Shown here piece by piece: positions 33,135 to 46,262 of a DNA stretch of 64,000 nt (its first letter is position 1; each line of letters starts with the position of its first letter). The notes beneath the pieces were generated by a model, which saw only the letters and a list, made by a program, of their open reading frames with translations, did no database searches and was not told the origin of the DNA. Made by a program: the position numbers and the translations under genes. The DNA comes from Hyposmocoma kahamanoa (Eukaryota; Arthropoda; Insecta; Lepidoptera; Cosmopterigidae), in assembly GCF_003589595.1 (NCBI RefSeq), contig NW_020653750.1:3710134-3774133 (forward strand), given 5' to 3'.

Positions 33135-34980
33135 AATAATAGGGTATTCATAGTGTATTAGGATATTAATTGATAAATCTGCTTTATGATCGAAAAAGTT
33201 AGAAGAAACAATGAAATTATGAAATTGAAGAATAGAAATCTCATTACATTTGAAAGAAGTTGAGAAGAACACACTCACATTATAAGTTATTATAAATACT
33301 TGTCACGATACATGCGCTTAAATGCAAAATCTACAAAAAAGTGTTATACACGATTATTATTTCAAAATGGTATGATCAGTTATGATACGTCTTACATTCT
33401 ACATTAGGTAGGTCTATTTGTGCGCCAAAGCTCTACATGGATGATACAATAAGCGGTCGGGGTCCTATCTTCAACAAGAGACATTATCTTTGTGTTTAGT
33501 GATGAGACGATGTGATCAGATTGAGAAAATATTTATAATGTGTAAAACAAAATATACTTTACAAACAACGGGTTTTTAGAACACCTTTTGTCTATAGCTT
33601 CAGGCTTTAGTTCCTTGGTGAAGATAGTTTTGTGACCGTCCGGTCACTCTTTACACGACTCTAAATTCACTGATATGTGGCATGATGTGTCACGTCTTTA
33701 TTGGTCTAGTGCGCGCGCCGCTCTGTATTGTAGGTACAATACAAGGAAACAGCAGTTCTTTTCTCCACATCCATACTTAAATCGATTTTTAAAAATGTTC
33801 AAACTTACGTACATATTCAACTTAAAATCTGAATATTTTGTTGTAAAAGTTACACATCAAATATATAGGTTCATAAAGACACGTTCAATTCTGCCTATTA
33901 AACTAAAGTAATAAGTTTACTTATAATAACTTAATAAAAAGCATTGACTTACAAATAAATGGACGACGGGTCTAATACAAAAACCACGAAAAAAATGTCC
34001 CAAGTCAACCTATTTAAACGTAGTGACATGTCAAGGAATATGAAAAAGCTAAAACGTTGAATTTAAATTGTAATGTCATCGCAGTACTGTCTAATTTTGC
34101 TTGCTTCGCTGTCAGTCGAACAAACGAAGACTAGAGCGTGAATGACGCTCTGTATACAATTTTAACGCCCTGTAAATTCGGACACTTTTTAGCGCGGACC
34201 CGACGTCCATATAATTGTACGTCAATGATAAAAAGAGATCAATTCTTGTTTTAGAGTCTGTCGATATTTTATGTCTAAGTCCAGGACAATAGCAAACATA
34301 GAAGCCTATCAAAATGGACGGCTCTTGTTAATTCATGTCGCTACGTCACGATCAAAGTTTGTAGGTAAATTAAACAGCATCGGAGAAAAAACAATTATTT
34401 ACTACAAATATTTATAAGTAAAATATTCGCACTGCTGACCGTATAGAGTTGATCTTGCTAAAGTGGTAAATTGGTTAAGTTTCGAGAGGCACCTACTGCC
34501 GAACATCATCTACGGATGAAGCTACATGAGTAGCTACGCTAGACATGAATATTGTCAATCAAAAAGCGCGACTGTCTGAACTACGATCGACGAACACGCG
34601 GAAATGTAAAAACCATCTAAATTAGCGTAAATACGTCGTAAAAACGTGGAAGCACTCCTGCGGACAGACTGTTTGCTGGCTATATACTTGTTACTATAAA
34701 TATCCTCTAAGTTACAGGGTACAAACTGACGCTGTTAGGCAGTGTAAGTTACAAAATATAGTACTTACTTAGATTACCAAATTCTATATTTTATGTAAGT
34801 ATGACCAAGGATATAAATAGTAAAAATCCGCAAATTAACAATGACATATACCCAATTCCTTGAGTGGCATGAGCAAGTAAATAAAACACTTGATGTTACA
34901 CATCAGAATTTTTGGTAACAATAATAAATACCTAAATAAACAATTAACATAACATTGCTTAACAAAAACAACAACAAAGG
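33135..34980. other. Long non-coding stretch 3' of the THSD7-type gene
   Basis: No gene or clear repeat seen. The part next to 35127 should include 3' UTR of the minus-strand gene. Confidence 0.4.
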
Positions 34981-34986
34981 TTTATT
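34981..34986 (-). terminator. Candidate poly(A) signal of the THSD7-type gene
   Basis: TTTATT on plus (AATAAA on minus) about 140 nt past the stop codon. Confidence 0.4.
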
Positions 34987-35127
34987 TAAACTAAGAATTC
35001 ATTAACAAAAATGTTTTGCAAGTCGTTGAAATACAGTGGGACAACATCCATCAAGAGGTAGATTATATGGGCTCGGCTGGCGCCGAAGCATTACGAAGTG
35101 TCACAGAAGATAGTCTCCACGCTTGGT

Positions 35128-38100
35128 TTAAACTTTGGTTATTGTTTTCATTTTCCTGCTTCGGATGCATCTGAGCAATCCTTTGTAGACCGTGTATGCT
35201 CCGTATAAGCTGAGGATAATAGTCGCCGTCCATACTATTGCCAGTACAGAGTTGCTGCCTTCAATGTAACCATCGTGGTAATGTTCTTGTTCGGGCCAAA
35301 CGCGGCGTGGACGTTCCTCCCGAGTTTCAACTGCTAGTAGGTCAGGGATTTCATCATTCTCTCCGGTGCAATTAGCCCATTCAATAGTAACATATCGTGA
35401 GGAGGTTCTACAAGAGCGGCGAGCTGATACCACAAGTTGACGAGTGCGAGAACGGGCACCGCTACGGCACGGGCCCCACGATCCCCAAGGGCCTGGCTGC
35501 CCGGCTTCGGACTCTTTACAACCACATTCTACTTCACATATTTCTTCCTCTTGGTAGTGTAGAGGCGGAGCTACGATTCTTCCGGGTAGCACTGAGGCAC
35601 AACGCCAAGGTTCTAGATACGCTTCAACTGCTGGTTCATCTCCAACACTGGTCAGTTCGCAACGAGCGTGAGATATCTTCACTCCCCAGCCGCATGCTCC
35701 TTCAGCTGCTTCTCCTGACGCGGTTTGCACATGGCAGCCAAGAACAGGTCGAGCTACCAGTCGTAGACAAGGTTCCCGAGGACATGGTGCGCGCTGTTCT
35801 ATAGGCGGACAAGCACGGCCAGGCCAGACAGCTGCTGTTAGGTGTTGTCTAGTTCTACGCATGTGTCTCAAGGATGACGTATCGCCACAGGAGCAAGCAG
35901 AAGTATCCCATGGATTCCACTCTCCAAGAGCACAATCGACGCCGCATGGCACGTAGCACCATGACTCACTTGCTTCCGTTGCTGTAGCTTTTGGACAGAA
36001 ACTATCATTAACAAAAATACCATCGCTGCGTAAGCATCGTACTGCTCGTTTCTTTATTCCTTCTCCACACGGAGATCCTCCTAATGGTTGACAGTCATCC
36101 CAGGGTGCAACATGCCAGGAGTAAGTATGTGGCGCGCATGGCTCGGCAGCTACTAAGTGAGGACAGTTGGCACCACCATCTTCAGCTGGTCGAAGTACAA
36201 CTCGCGTACGATCTCGACGTCCGCCCCATTTTGTTTGCTCACACGGACTCCAATCAGACCAAGCGCTAACGACACAATCAGCAGGGCAAGGCGCGCGACA
36301 GGTGGCCTCACGCGCAGGCGTTGGGCCTGCACCAGTTGTCTCACATTCTGCGTCTTCGAGTCGTTTTCCTTCCGTGTCCATACACGTAACAGTGCGATTA
36401 ATAACAGCATGTCCGCAAAGAGCACGTCGTGGGGCGCATACAGACCATTCGCCGAGTACCCAGCGAGACTCAGGCATAGTGCATGTTGCACGTTGCAAAG
36501 TTGCACCGCATTCACGCCCACCAGCACTGCCTTCCTCAATGACTTCTCTAGTTCGGAAACGGAAGGCTGCACGTGAACCTGGCTCAGCAGCGCAAGGACC
36601 CCACTCACCCCAAGCACCAGTCGCGCAGTCACGTGCACATCGTACTGTACATGGACCTCGAAGAAGCGCCGGAAATTCTTCGTCATATGTGTAACCGTCC
36701 GTTGATGCTTCCCGGACTCGAGTCGGCCCAGTGAGAGGATGATATTTTTTACAAACATCCATCGGAACATCACGAGTTCCAATTAAACAACGCGCTGCTC
36801 TCAACGCTCTACCTTCACCACATTCAAGGCCAGATGGTAGAATACAATCTGAATCGGAAGGTAAAAGTTCTAGGGTGACGTTTTTGCTTACACATGTCGG
36901 TATGTCAGGTTCAGCTGCATCTAGGTATTTGAGAGGATTAGAGCCGATAGTATCACAAGTAAGAGACGGTAACGCGTGATCGCAGGATACATGACACGCC
37001 GCTACACTACGTGGTACTAGTTGGCCAGCACAAGCACCAACTTCCACTCTATGTGAATCAGACCCACACCAAATGCTTCTCACTCTGTAACCTCGTCCAC
37101 AATGTTGTTCAGGGGGCAGACGACAGGTACTCCATTCGCCGGCAATCCAAGTAGCCTCGCGTGCGTGGCACGACCGCGGCATTGGACAATCACGAGTTTC
37201 TTGTAATGGGCCGCAGTTGGGACCTCCATGAACTTTGCGTACTCGAACTTGTTTCCCAGGTTCACAGGTATTCGGGCAAGGTGACCACGGCATCCACGCT
37301 TCAACTCGGCATCCACGGCGACATCGAACTGTACATGCGCGTTTAGACGTTGGTCGACGCAATGGTAAACATAGAACGTCGCGCACCACGTCTGCATTGT
37401 TCTGTACACACATAACATCTCTAGTCATTTCGCCTTCCTCTATACACGGTTCCTCCTCATCACTTTCATTGAAGGGCTCGTTATCCATTAAATCCGTGTA
37501 GTTGATAGCAGGCATGTAGTCAGTTCGGCGTCTCTCACAAGGTCCCCATGGTGTCGCAAGCCAAGAATATGTGGCACATGCATGGGTATTGCAGGTTTCG
37601 TTCTGAATAAGCTGTTCTTCAGAAGGACACGGCCAGCCGTCGGGGGATGCATGCGCGAGGATGTATCGTCGTCGAGTGGTGGTAGGTCGGGGATGTTGAG
37701 CGGCACAGGCAGCGGAGCATGGCGTCCAAGGGCCCCAGGCAGAGACGACGCAGTCACCTGCACATGCAATGCGACATCTCTCGTTGCGTGCCGGTGCGCC
37801 TGTACCACTACACCAAGCTCGCTGAGCTTCTTTCTGAAATGTAAAAAGTAAGCACCAGTGAGCGTATTTGTATTGTATAAATTATATAAATTAAGCAATC
37901 CTAATCGTTACAATTTTAAATCACAGAGTTACCCCATCATGTCCTATACAGCGTAGTTCTCTGGTCCTTCTACCAGGTCCGCACGTTGTATGTGGTTGAT
38001 TCAGAACGCAGGGGCCCCACGGTAAAGCTTTCCACGACGCACATCGTGGTGTAGAGCATGTTCTCTTCTCTTCAAGAGGAGGGCACGGAGCGCCACCTCC

Positions 38101-41100
38101 TGAAGCCGCTGAAATTACACGACGACGTCGCACACTGTAGCCTGAAAAAAGCAGTTAACATAATTATAATAAAATACCCAACAAATAACATTCCTTGTGA
38201 CATGAGTTCAGTGGAAATAAAAATGTTTACCAGTTGTAGTCAATTGCTGTACTGGAAAAAGAGGACATCCATCAGTAGGCTGACATGCTCCCCACTCGGA
38301 CCATGGACCAACTTCACAATCTCGGGGACATGGAACCTGGATAAAAATTATTATACCATTGATTTTGGACACGCTTGTTACTACACCACATAAATAACTA
38401 TAGTACAAATAATTAACAAAAGCAAAGAACAACAGGCGAACTTGTTAATAATTACAATTTCTTCCGGGACATTTTCGCATAACTCAGAAAAATAAAAATA
38501 AACTAAGCATTTCTAAAACAGAATCGCAACGGCACCGCAAACGTTTAGCGATTTTTACAGGAAGAAAGAAGAAATTAAAATAAAACAATCTATTATTTTT
38601 AACCGACTTAGTAAAAAGGAGGAGCTTCTCAATTCGACTGTATTTTTTTGTCTGTATGTTACGCGATTATTCCGACATTTGGAACCGACTCTTTTGTTGG
38701 GAACGGTTAGGGGTATCTCAGTAGTGGTCTCTTTAAATGTGTAGAAAACATTAGATTTCACTCACTTTCCGATAAGCGATTTCAATAAAACTTTTCAAAT
38801 AAATGTAGTTCTACAAACTTTTAAGGTCGATTTTTTAAATTTATAATCGAAACACCGAGCGGACGCTTTAATTCTTTAATTAATATATCCTATAGTGCGA
38901 GAGACGATTCGCTCCATGAATTGGGAGTGCACCCGGGAGCAGGCGTATTATTATACTCATTAATCTGGTAATGTAGCATTTTTTTATTGGATGGTTAATA
39001 TTTTAAACTCCATTGAAGATTTTCAGTACAGTATACAAAACCTGTGTAATTAATTACCTCGCAAGGTTGAACAAGCGTAGGCATAACGGCATGAGCGCAC
39101 TGCGCCGGATGCAGCGTACGTCCATCTGCACGGACACATGTAGCCTCACGGCGCTGTACTCCGCCGCCACAACTCGCCTCACTAATTCCCTTATTTTCAT
39201 CACTGGAGTCATCGTCATCATCGTCGTCGTAGATTGCGTCGTTTGCTTCTGCGTCGTCGTTGTCATCGTCACTTGCTGTATTTTTATTATGTTGGGCACA
39301 TTACAGACCATAAGCAATTCTTATATTTAATTTGTTTATTCCAGGCGGTTCAGTAACATAATAATTTAAAAAAACCTAGTAAGTAGTGTATACGAATGAA
39401 AGAGGGGTTGATTCAGCACACATATGCTATTCTTTGCATCACCCTAAGGTTATTCTCTGTTTTTAAATTAGTATTGCATTGTATACTCCGATTAATCTTC
39501 TATACGTACCTATTAAATAATTACTAAGTACCTACCTAGGTAATTAAGTATAAATGACATCGAAGATATACAGGTCATTGTGTTCCACATATGTGTCCCA
39601 GAAGGTAGACGTTATGCAGAACGTGTTGTAGGGTTATCAAACAAATGCCATATTGTTACCTGGGATGGGTGTTGCGGGTTGCTCAACGGCGACTTTGCAC
39701 ACACCCCACGGACCAGGCGCCCAGTGTGCGCTGGCTTCGAGCGATGCTGGTCGCACCTCTTCTACAACGTCGCATTCTTTACCTCCTCCTATTTGAAATA
39801 TACGAGTATTTCTCAAACAATAGTATCAATCGTCGTGTTTACTTAACATGACAATATCGATAGCATGTGAGTATTACATTAAATAACCTGTTATTCACAG
39901 AAAAGTTACTATAGTTATTTTCTACCTTGTGGCAGTTTCTTCAATCTCCTGGTGCGCACGAGAGCTCCATCAACTCGAGGCCTCCATGGTAGCCATTCAC
40001 CTAGCGAGCAATCATCTCGCACTACACACACCCTAGTAGTTCCGATGATAGCTACAGATGTGCCGCAGTACCTGATTATTATTCAAATAACGCATGATGT
40101 ACAACTCAGTAAAACGTGTAACTATCTTAAGTATCTACCTACCTTCCTAATAAACGGTCTCTGACACAAGCCTGAGCTTAGTGCAGAGGCCGCAAGTAAA
40201 AAAGCGAGATAACTAATGAATAATTACACAATTGGCTAGTTTACCAATGAACTTCAATAATTTATATCGTTTATTAATGTGTTCAGACAATAAACGATTA
40301 TTATTATTATTATCTATGTTGTATTGTACGAATGATTATTACCTGAAATGTGTTGTAATAAAGTTAAGCTCCTTAGTGACAATCTCAGCACAAACAACTT
40401 TTTACAAGTTAAAAGTGAGATTGCTTATTGATGGCCTTTGCCGAGGAAGTTCTATAAATAAGACACGTAACTTTTCGCTTGACTAGACGTCGAAGTGGCA
40501 AGACTGAAGATCAATAGTCGTTGGCCATCGGTGACCCAGTTTGAGGAAAAATTAAGGATGTATGAGACATGAATCTAGATTATGTATAGTTTTAAAACTT
40601 AGACGTATATCAAATGTGACTTCTTATATTTATGAAATTATGTAGTCCATATACTTGGGAATCGGAATTTTTCAAAATTGTGTACAATTTTTAGCGGAAA
40701 TGGTATACATTCCTTAATTTCTATTTGTATAATGATTATCTTGTTGCATTGTTATTAAAGACATTGCAAAAGCGCCAAAAATATGTAGAAAGTGTAAAGA
40801 ATTTATGTCGTATTCTCACATAGCCTCGACGAATCGTCCGCTCTTAGCCCGGCACTGCACCTGCCGCCGTTGCAGCCCCAGCCGAGGAGTATGCACAAGT
40901 GAGTCCGTTTCCGAGCGGCCTTGGTATCTGGAGATTAACAATTTTATAATTACTCTAGTAATGGTTTTAGTTTAGGTTATGTCGTCTGGTTCATAGCTTC
41001 TGTGACTATTTCAAGTTGGATACGTAAGTTTTAAACCTTGGTAATAAATTCTAATTACATACTGATTTGGTATAGTACCCACGAAAAATTTTGGTATTTG

Positions 41101-41693
41101 TGGAAATATTGTAAATGATGACTTATAGTTACTTTTCTTTAGTGTTAAAAGAGCGCGTTTGCGCGCTGCATCCGATTAGAATTCGTTCCTAATCCGAGAC
41201 TATACAAATCTAGAAAACTCGGACCCGCTTCGAGTATCGCTTGTGCGAAGTCCGAGTCCAATCCGAGAAAATACGAACATCACTTGTACAACTAGAGATA
41301 AAATGATCCCTGTGACATTTCGGACCGTCATTTCTCGGATTCGGAACGAATATGAATCGGTAATTGGGCAAGTAGAACCAAAAACCCATAATACCTTATT
41401 TATAAATTATAATAATACTTAAAATAGGTTGCTTTATTATGTAGGTATTTGTGCTTAAACTATTATCATAGTTTTTAGGGAAGATTTTATAATACTGCGC
41501 TATTATATTGCCCGTACTGCCTAGTCTAATAAATGTAACAGCAAGTAAAAATATGTTTTGTGTAAGTAAATGTAAGTATAAGGCCACAGTTACCTGTCCG
41601 CGAGGCTCATGGCGTGTTCAGATTTTCCTATAGGGCCACATTGCGTCCAACGGCCTACATACACGGTAAATTCGCCATCATTTGGGATGGGTT
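35128..41693 (-). CDS. THSD7-type transmembrane protein with many thrombospondin type-1 repeats (5' end not found)
   Basis: Eight minus-strand exons join in phase: 41594-41693, 40820-40927, 39926-40071, 39660-39788, 39058-39275, 38231-38336, 37933-38141 and 35128-37833. They encode 1239 residues to TAA. The product should be a single-pass cell-surface protein with a very long extracellular part. TSP1 modules appear as pairs, with DC-x-W-x2-W-x2-C blocks (DCSLGEWLPW, RDCEVGPWSEWGAC, DCVVSAWSDWSPC, DCALGEW) alternating with W-x2-C ... CG-G ... R-x3-C blocks (YSWHVAPWDDC, CGEGIKKRAVRC). This alternation is typical of THSD7A/B. About 17 modules are recognisable, some degenerate. Exon 5 encodes an Asp/Glu-rich insert. 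A membrane helix (SVLAIVWTATIILSLYGAY) precedes a short basic tail. The signal-peptide exon lies upstream of 41693 and could not be identified. The terminal exon of 2.7 kb contrasts with small upstream exons. Confidence 0.85.
38596..38837. mobile_element. CCGAC-ended MITE copy in a THSD7 intron
   Basis: Starts TTTTTAACCGACTTAGTAAAA, contains GGAGGAGCTTCTCAATTCGA and ends AAGGTCGATTTTTT. Same orientation as the copy at 55893-56209. Confidence 0.6.
41152..41371. mobile_element. Shorter relative of the MITE at 27866-28482, in a THSD7 intron
   Basis: Shares AGCG-GTTTGCGC at the start, AATCCGAGAAAATACGA, ACAAATCTAGAAAACTCGGAC and, near the right end, ATTTCGGACCGTCATTTCTCGGATTCG with the element at 27866-28482, in the same order. 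Confidence 0.55.
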
Positions 41694-41910
41694 CTGTAAC
41701 AAAAGATAATCAATTTTGGTATAGAAAACTTGAAAAACAATGCAATTTCGCTAGTAAGTAATTTAAAAAAAGTACGTGATCCGCTGTTCCGCGTGCTAAT
41801 TTGTAAAACAAATTTATTGATCGCACAAATTAAAAACGAAGGTAACTCACAAGTTGCGACGTCGTCTCAACCCTCGCAATTTCAAACATTCAAATGTGTT
41901 TGTTTGTAAG

Positions 41911-42210
41911 CAGTAGAGCTCCCTGTGAAAGAGTTCGTCCAGGGAAATACTAACATCTTACCTATTTCTGCCGCCAAGCAGTAATGTTAGCATTACTGTG
42001 TTCCGGTTTTGAAGGGTTAGGATGCTGGTGAACTTACAGGCATATGGGACTTGTCAACTTAAGTCTCAGGGTGACGGGCGCAGTGGCAGTGTCCCTCAGA
42101 TCTTTGCGATTTGAAGCTCTTAGTGTCACTGCAACTGTTATGGACAGGCGTATAGCTAACCATCAGGTGCACGACTTGTTCGTCCCGTCACTTGTTATTA
42201 TTAAAAAAAG
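41911..42210 (+). repeat. Dispersed ~300-bp repeat (copy 1)
   Basis: Landmarks in order: GAGTTCGTCC, GCCGCCAAGCAGTAATG, GGTTTTGAAGGGT, TTACAGGCATATGGGAC, GGGCGCAGTGGCAGTG, ATGGACAGGCG and GCACGACTTGTTCGTCCCGT, with a tail of TTATTATTAAAAAAAG. It shares these with copies at 44047-44329, 59001-59441 and, inverted, 62101-62345. The A-rich tail suggests a SINE, but I see no clear pol III boxes. Confidence 0.7.
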
Positions 42211-42782
42211 TGTTTAATCCCCTTTAAAGTAACAGTGCACATTAAAATTTACAAAATCCATTTCGTTATATGGAAAGTTTAAAAAACTACATTTTAAGGT
42301 CGTTCTCACTAAAACGATTCTCATCGTTATGTTCGTTGTGAATCTTTCATTACTGTTGAAAAGGCTTGGCAGTATATAAAGTACATATATTATGTCAGTC
42401 AGGCAAACGACTGATAGAATATATAGAGTCATAATTTATTTGTGACATAAAGAGTTGTTTGTCAGTACGTAGGTCATCACATCTACTGGTGAACTTAGTC
42501 GTCCCCAAAGATCGTCACAAACACTGGTCTTGCATTGCTTGTGTCCATTGGATACTCGTAATCTTTTGTCTGCATTATAGGTAATGAAATACAAATAAAT
42601 AGATGCCACTATGACGATTACATATCTACTTAGATACCGACAGTTTTTATCTTACAACTGGGGGTGCACGAAAGGAGCCTCCCCGCACACCGTACCATTA
42701 CTTTCTTGAGCATCTGGCCTGCCCTGGATAACACTCAGCGAATACTTTACGACGATTGGCAAATCCTTTCAACATCATCGGC
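42211..42782. other. Intergenic or intronic sequence
   Basis: It may lie in the 5' part of the THSD7-type gene. No exon with a signal peptide could be identified. A GC-richer patch at 42660-42740 is unassigned. Confidence 0.35.
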
Positions 42783-43300
42783 TAGGGACATGGGAAAAGT
42801 ATTGATACTTTTTGGTATCGAGTACTTTTCCTTTCGATAGCGATACTTTTGTACTCGATACTTTTCAGGTATTAGTACTTTTTGACAAGTGTCGTCTCGT
42901 TTGGAATAATTCCTACATGAGACACCTCATATTATAACGCAAGCCACCTTGCGTTTTCTTTTTAAATCGCAACAATCATCTCAAATGACTTGGTTGTATT
43001 ATGTATGCTACCATTTGCCTCTTTATAAGAATGAGTATGAAGAAAAATAATTAGAAACATTTGAACAAACCTTGATTGAATTTAACAATTGATCGATTTA
43101 ATCAATTTCTTTATTTATTGTTTGTTTCAATTAATAATCATAAATCAAATAAAAGACTGGTTTATTCCTGTGTTTTTTTTTGTCTTTAAGTAGGGAAAAT
43201 TTGCTGGACACAAATATCGATACCTTGAAGTATCGATACTTTTATGAGTACGACACTTTTTATGCGATACTACTCATGAGTACAGTATCGATACCTTACA
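42783..43300. mobile_element. Element with iterated TATCGATAC/GAGTAC words at both ends
   Basis: The left end reads TAGGGACATGGGAAAAGTAT followed by TATCGAGTACTTTT. The right end has TATCGATAC three times, with GAGTAC. The two ends are roughly inverted, as in hAT-type MITEs. The boundaries and target duplication are not certain. Confidence 0.5.
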
Positions 43301-44046
43301 AATCACATAGTGGATTTTTTTTATAGACAACTAAAGAAAGCATACAGTAAAAATACAGTAAACAGTAAAAATGCCTTATTTTACTGTGCCCAGTCTTAAC
43401 CCTAAAGTGTTCCACAAACTTACATGTGGCGTAGGTTTTCTTTTTTATGAAAATACATACCTAGTTATTTGTAGCACGATATCCGTATGAAGATGAATGA
43501 CCTCCCCATGACCTAGTAGGCCTACATGCGTGAACAAATATCATAAGTTGGGAATAACAGAGTGTATTTATGAGCTTACGGAAATTGCTAAGTAAGTTGG
43601 TGCCTAGTTTTGTAAACATGAGGTCAACGTAAATATACCTTATTTGTATAGTCTATGAAGTAAGCATAATAATTTACGCGTATGGATATATTTAACTTCA
43701 TTTTAAATATAGAAATTAATATTTGAAATGTTTCCAACATTGCAATTACCGGAAAGAATATAAATAACTGAACATATCATATAATGATTCAAGCTTCATA
43801 TGTTTATATTATTACTTTGAATATTTGTTGTTTGTTGCATTGCATCCTCCACCTGAGTTAATTTACTTAGGAGTTAATGTTCATGTTAACCATATGATAC
43901 AATACTCATGTTGCACAAAAGACCAACATGTATAACTAAACAAAAGACAGGGTGCCATAGACATAGGCTGCCGTATTTGTATAACAGGCAGATCAATTGG
44001 GGTAACAGGAGGAATTTAAAAATAATAACAATTTGAAGTGTAATTA
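43301..44046. other. Intergenic sequence
   Basis: AT-rich, nothing recognised. Confidence 0.35.
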
Positions 44047-44329
44047 TAGCAGCAGTGGGAGAGTTCGTCCAAAGAAGTACTGCCACCTTACCTATTTCTG
44101 TCGCCAAGTAGTACTGCGTTCCAGTTTTGAAGAGTAAGTGTGCTGTTGAAATTACAGGCACGTGGGCTTGTCAACTTACTCACTACAACAACTGTCTCAG
44201 GGCGCAGTGGCAGTGACCCTCAGATCTTTCTGAATTAAAGCTCTGAGTAGCACTGTAACTGCAAGTGACGTGTCTCTTACCACCAGGTGCACGACTTGTT
44301 CGTCCCGTCACCTGGTGTCATTAAAAAAA
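44047..44329 (+). repeat. Dispersed ~300-bp repeat (copy 2)
   Basis: Same landmark order as copy 1 (GAGTTCGTCC, GTCGCCAAGTAGTACTGCG, GGGCGCAGTGGCAGTG, GCACGACTTGTTCGTCCCGT) and a tail of TTAAAAAAATA. Confidence 0.7.
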
Positions 44330-44423
44330 TACAGCTTTCGTGGTTATTGACTATTAATAATTACTGTTTTCTTAGAATTATTAATACAAAGATCGAACAC
44401 TTAGATAATATCAGTACAGAGTA

Positions 44424-44829
44424 CTAAAAAAACCGACCTCAAAAGTACGTGGAATCACATCTATTTGCCAAGTTTTATTGAAATCGGTTACCGGAAAGTG
44501 CGCAAACCCGGATTCATCCCCTAATTCGCCACTATACGGAATTTGACACAGGAGATAATAAAAATCGGTTCTCACTGTAAGTCAATGTTCTCACTACTCA
44601 AAGTCCATTAAGAGAAAAACGCCTTGAATTGGAGAATAGAAAATAATAAAATTATATAATAAATTTTATCATTTAGGCGCTATTTATAAAAATGAATCTT
44701 TTTCCGCGAACAGCCACACTTAGAGGGGGATGATTGTGTTCAAAATTAAATGGGACCACTATGGAGGTACCCTCTTTCGAACAGAATCGAATTGAGAACC
44801 TCCTCCTTTTTTTGAAGTCGGTTAAAAAA
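44424..44829. mobile_element. CCGAC-ended MITE, longest copy
   Basis: Starts AAAAAAACCGACCTCAAAAG and ends CTTTTTTTGAAGTCGGTTAA, an inverted pair. Internal words include GTGGAATCACATCTATTTGC, GGATTCATCCCCTAATTC and TTGAGAACCTCCTCC. Non-coding. Confidence 0.75.
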
Positions 44830-44990
44830 TCCTTCGATCTGGTCGGATTCGAACCGACGTCTCCTAGCAAACCGTGCCAGACGCAATGCCCACTAAGGCA
44901 TGGAACGAACCAGCGGACCTCAAGAATTTTTCTACGCTTGCTGTCGGAGCATTGTATTTGGTTTTCAACTTTTTAGCCGTAGCACCATTT
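44826..44990 (-). mobile_element. SINE family B (minus copy)
   Basis: On minus: GAGGTCCGCTGGTTCGTTCC, TGCCTTAGTGGGCATTGCG (A-box-like), GTCGGTTCGAATCCGACCAG (a good B-box stem-loop), then GGATTTTTTA. It is better preserved than the copy at 5133. It abuts the MITE to its left, which may have inserted into its tail. Confidence 0.65.
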
Positions 44991-45114
44991 ATGAGAAATA
45001 TAAGAAAGTTTACGTCGCCGCGTTAGGTACCTTTACAGCTACCAGCCCTAGCCAAAGATGTCGGCTATTAAATGTAACTAAATTTTTATTAAATATCAGA
45101 ATGTTAACTATCTT

Positions 45115-45287
45115 GATATTAATTTTTTTTTGTGAATTTCTCCACTAGTCTGATAGAATTATTAATATAAAGATCAACAAAAGTAAAAAAAAATCCAAAG
45201 ATCGTTACTTCTTTCTAAAGAAATATCTTTGTATTAATAATTGTATCAAACTAGTGGAGTGATTTCACAAAAAAATAATTGAATATC
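45115..45287. mobile_element. 173-bp MITE with ~60-bp arms
   Basis: Left arm: GATATTAATTTTTTTTTGTG ... CTCCACTAGT ... AATTATTAATATAAAGATC. The right arm is its near-complete reverse complement. Single arms of the same family lie at ~5296-5363 and ~44375-44400. Confidence 0.75.
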
Positions 45288-45335
45288 ATGGCGGTTAAAC
45301 ATTCTGTCTTTCAACAAATATTTAATTACGGTTTT

Positions 45336-45422
45336 CTTACCACGATATGAGTTCTTTTTATTTTCCCGATATTTCAGAACGGTTACACGTTCCATGGTCA
45401 CGGGTTGACAAATCGTGGTAAG
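45336..45422. mobile_element. 87-bp MITE
   Basis: Perfect 11-bp ends CTTACCACGAT/ATCGTGGTAAG, with CACGTTCCATGG near the centre. Too short to code. Confidence 0.5.
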
Positions 45423-46262
45423 TAGTGGTGATTAGTAATAATAACAGATAGAACGTTTATTAAATGCACTACACAGCATACTAAACTACATTTAATGAAC
45501 AATACTTATAATTCTTACAGAGTCCATAGATAGTAATAGAGACATTAGTAATTACCGCATTATTAATGTATTTCTGGCTATTGTACAATTTGTACGTCAC
45601 ATTCAGTAATTTACATCGGCTTTCGTGTGGTCAGCTCATAAATACGACGACCTTATGTTTGCTTCTACTTTATTTAGGTCTTTATAGTACCCGACCGCAG
45701 AATTACTACCCATTTTTATGGCTTGTTCTAATATCATTGTGGTAAATTAAGCGACATCAAATTAAGTGACTGTATTAGATGTTGACAATAATGTACACCC
45801 CTCATTCTGTAATTGTTATTTTCTTTAAATATAGTTTAATATATAGTACGATTGTTTTTAAAATAGAATGAAAAGGATTTAATGAATGAACCGTGTGTGG
45901 TATATAAATCTCTTTCATAGTTGAAGTCTTCTTGTCAGTGCCAAATAATGTATTAAATATAGTATCTCAAATTTTAAAAGTAAGATTAAACCAATATTTC
46001 TCTTGGTTTTTGTCTTTCATGTATCACCGAGTCGGACAATGTAAGGGATTTTAGAAAAATAAAATTGTTATTTCTTAAAGAACATTGACTGACACGATTG
46101 ATTTAAAGATATTTAAGTGGCCGAAAGGAATACTTAACGACAGCGTAGTAGGTATGGTATAATATGTAAGCATGAAAACTCAGGGCATTCTTGTTGTGAG
46201 GTTGCATGTGATGATTATAATTAATATATTATATTGTTAATAGTGCTTTGTATCTAACCCTA
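45423..46262. other. Intergenic sequence
   Basis: AT-rich, nothing recognised. Confidence 0.35.

Noticed and set aside
36157..36782. Long open frames on plus and in other minus frames over the THSD7 exon
   Set aside because: Shadows of the high-GC terminal exon; they lack any domain pattern.
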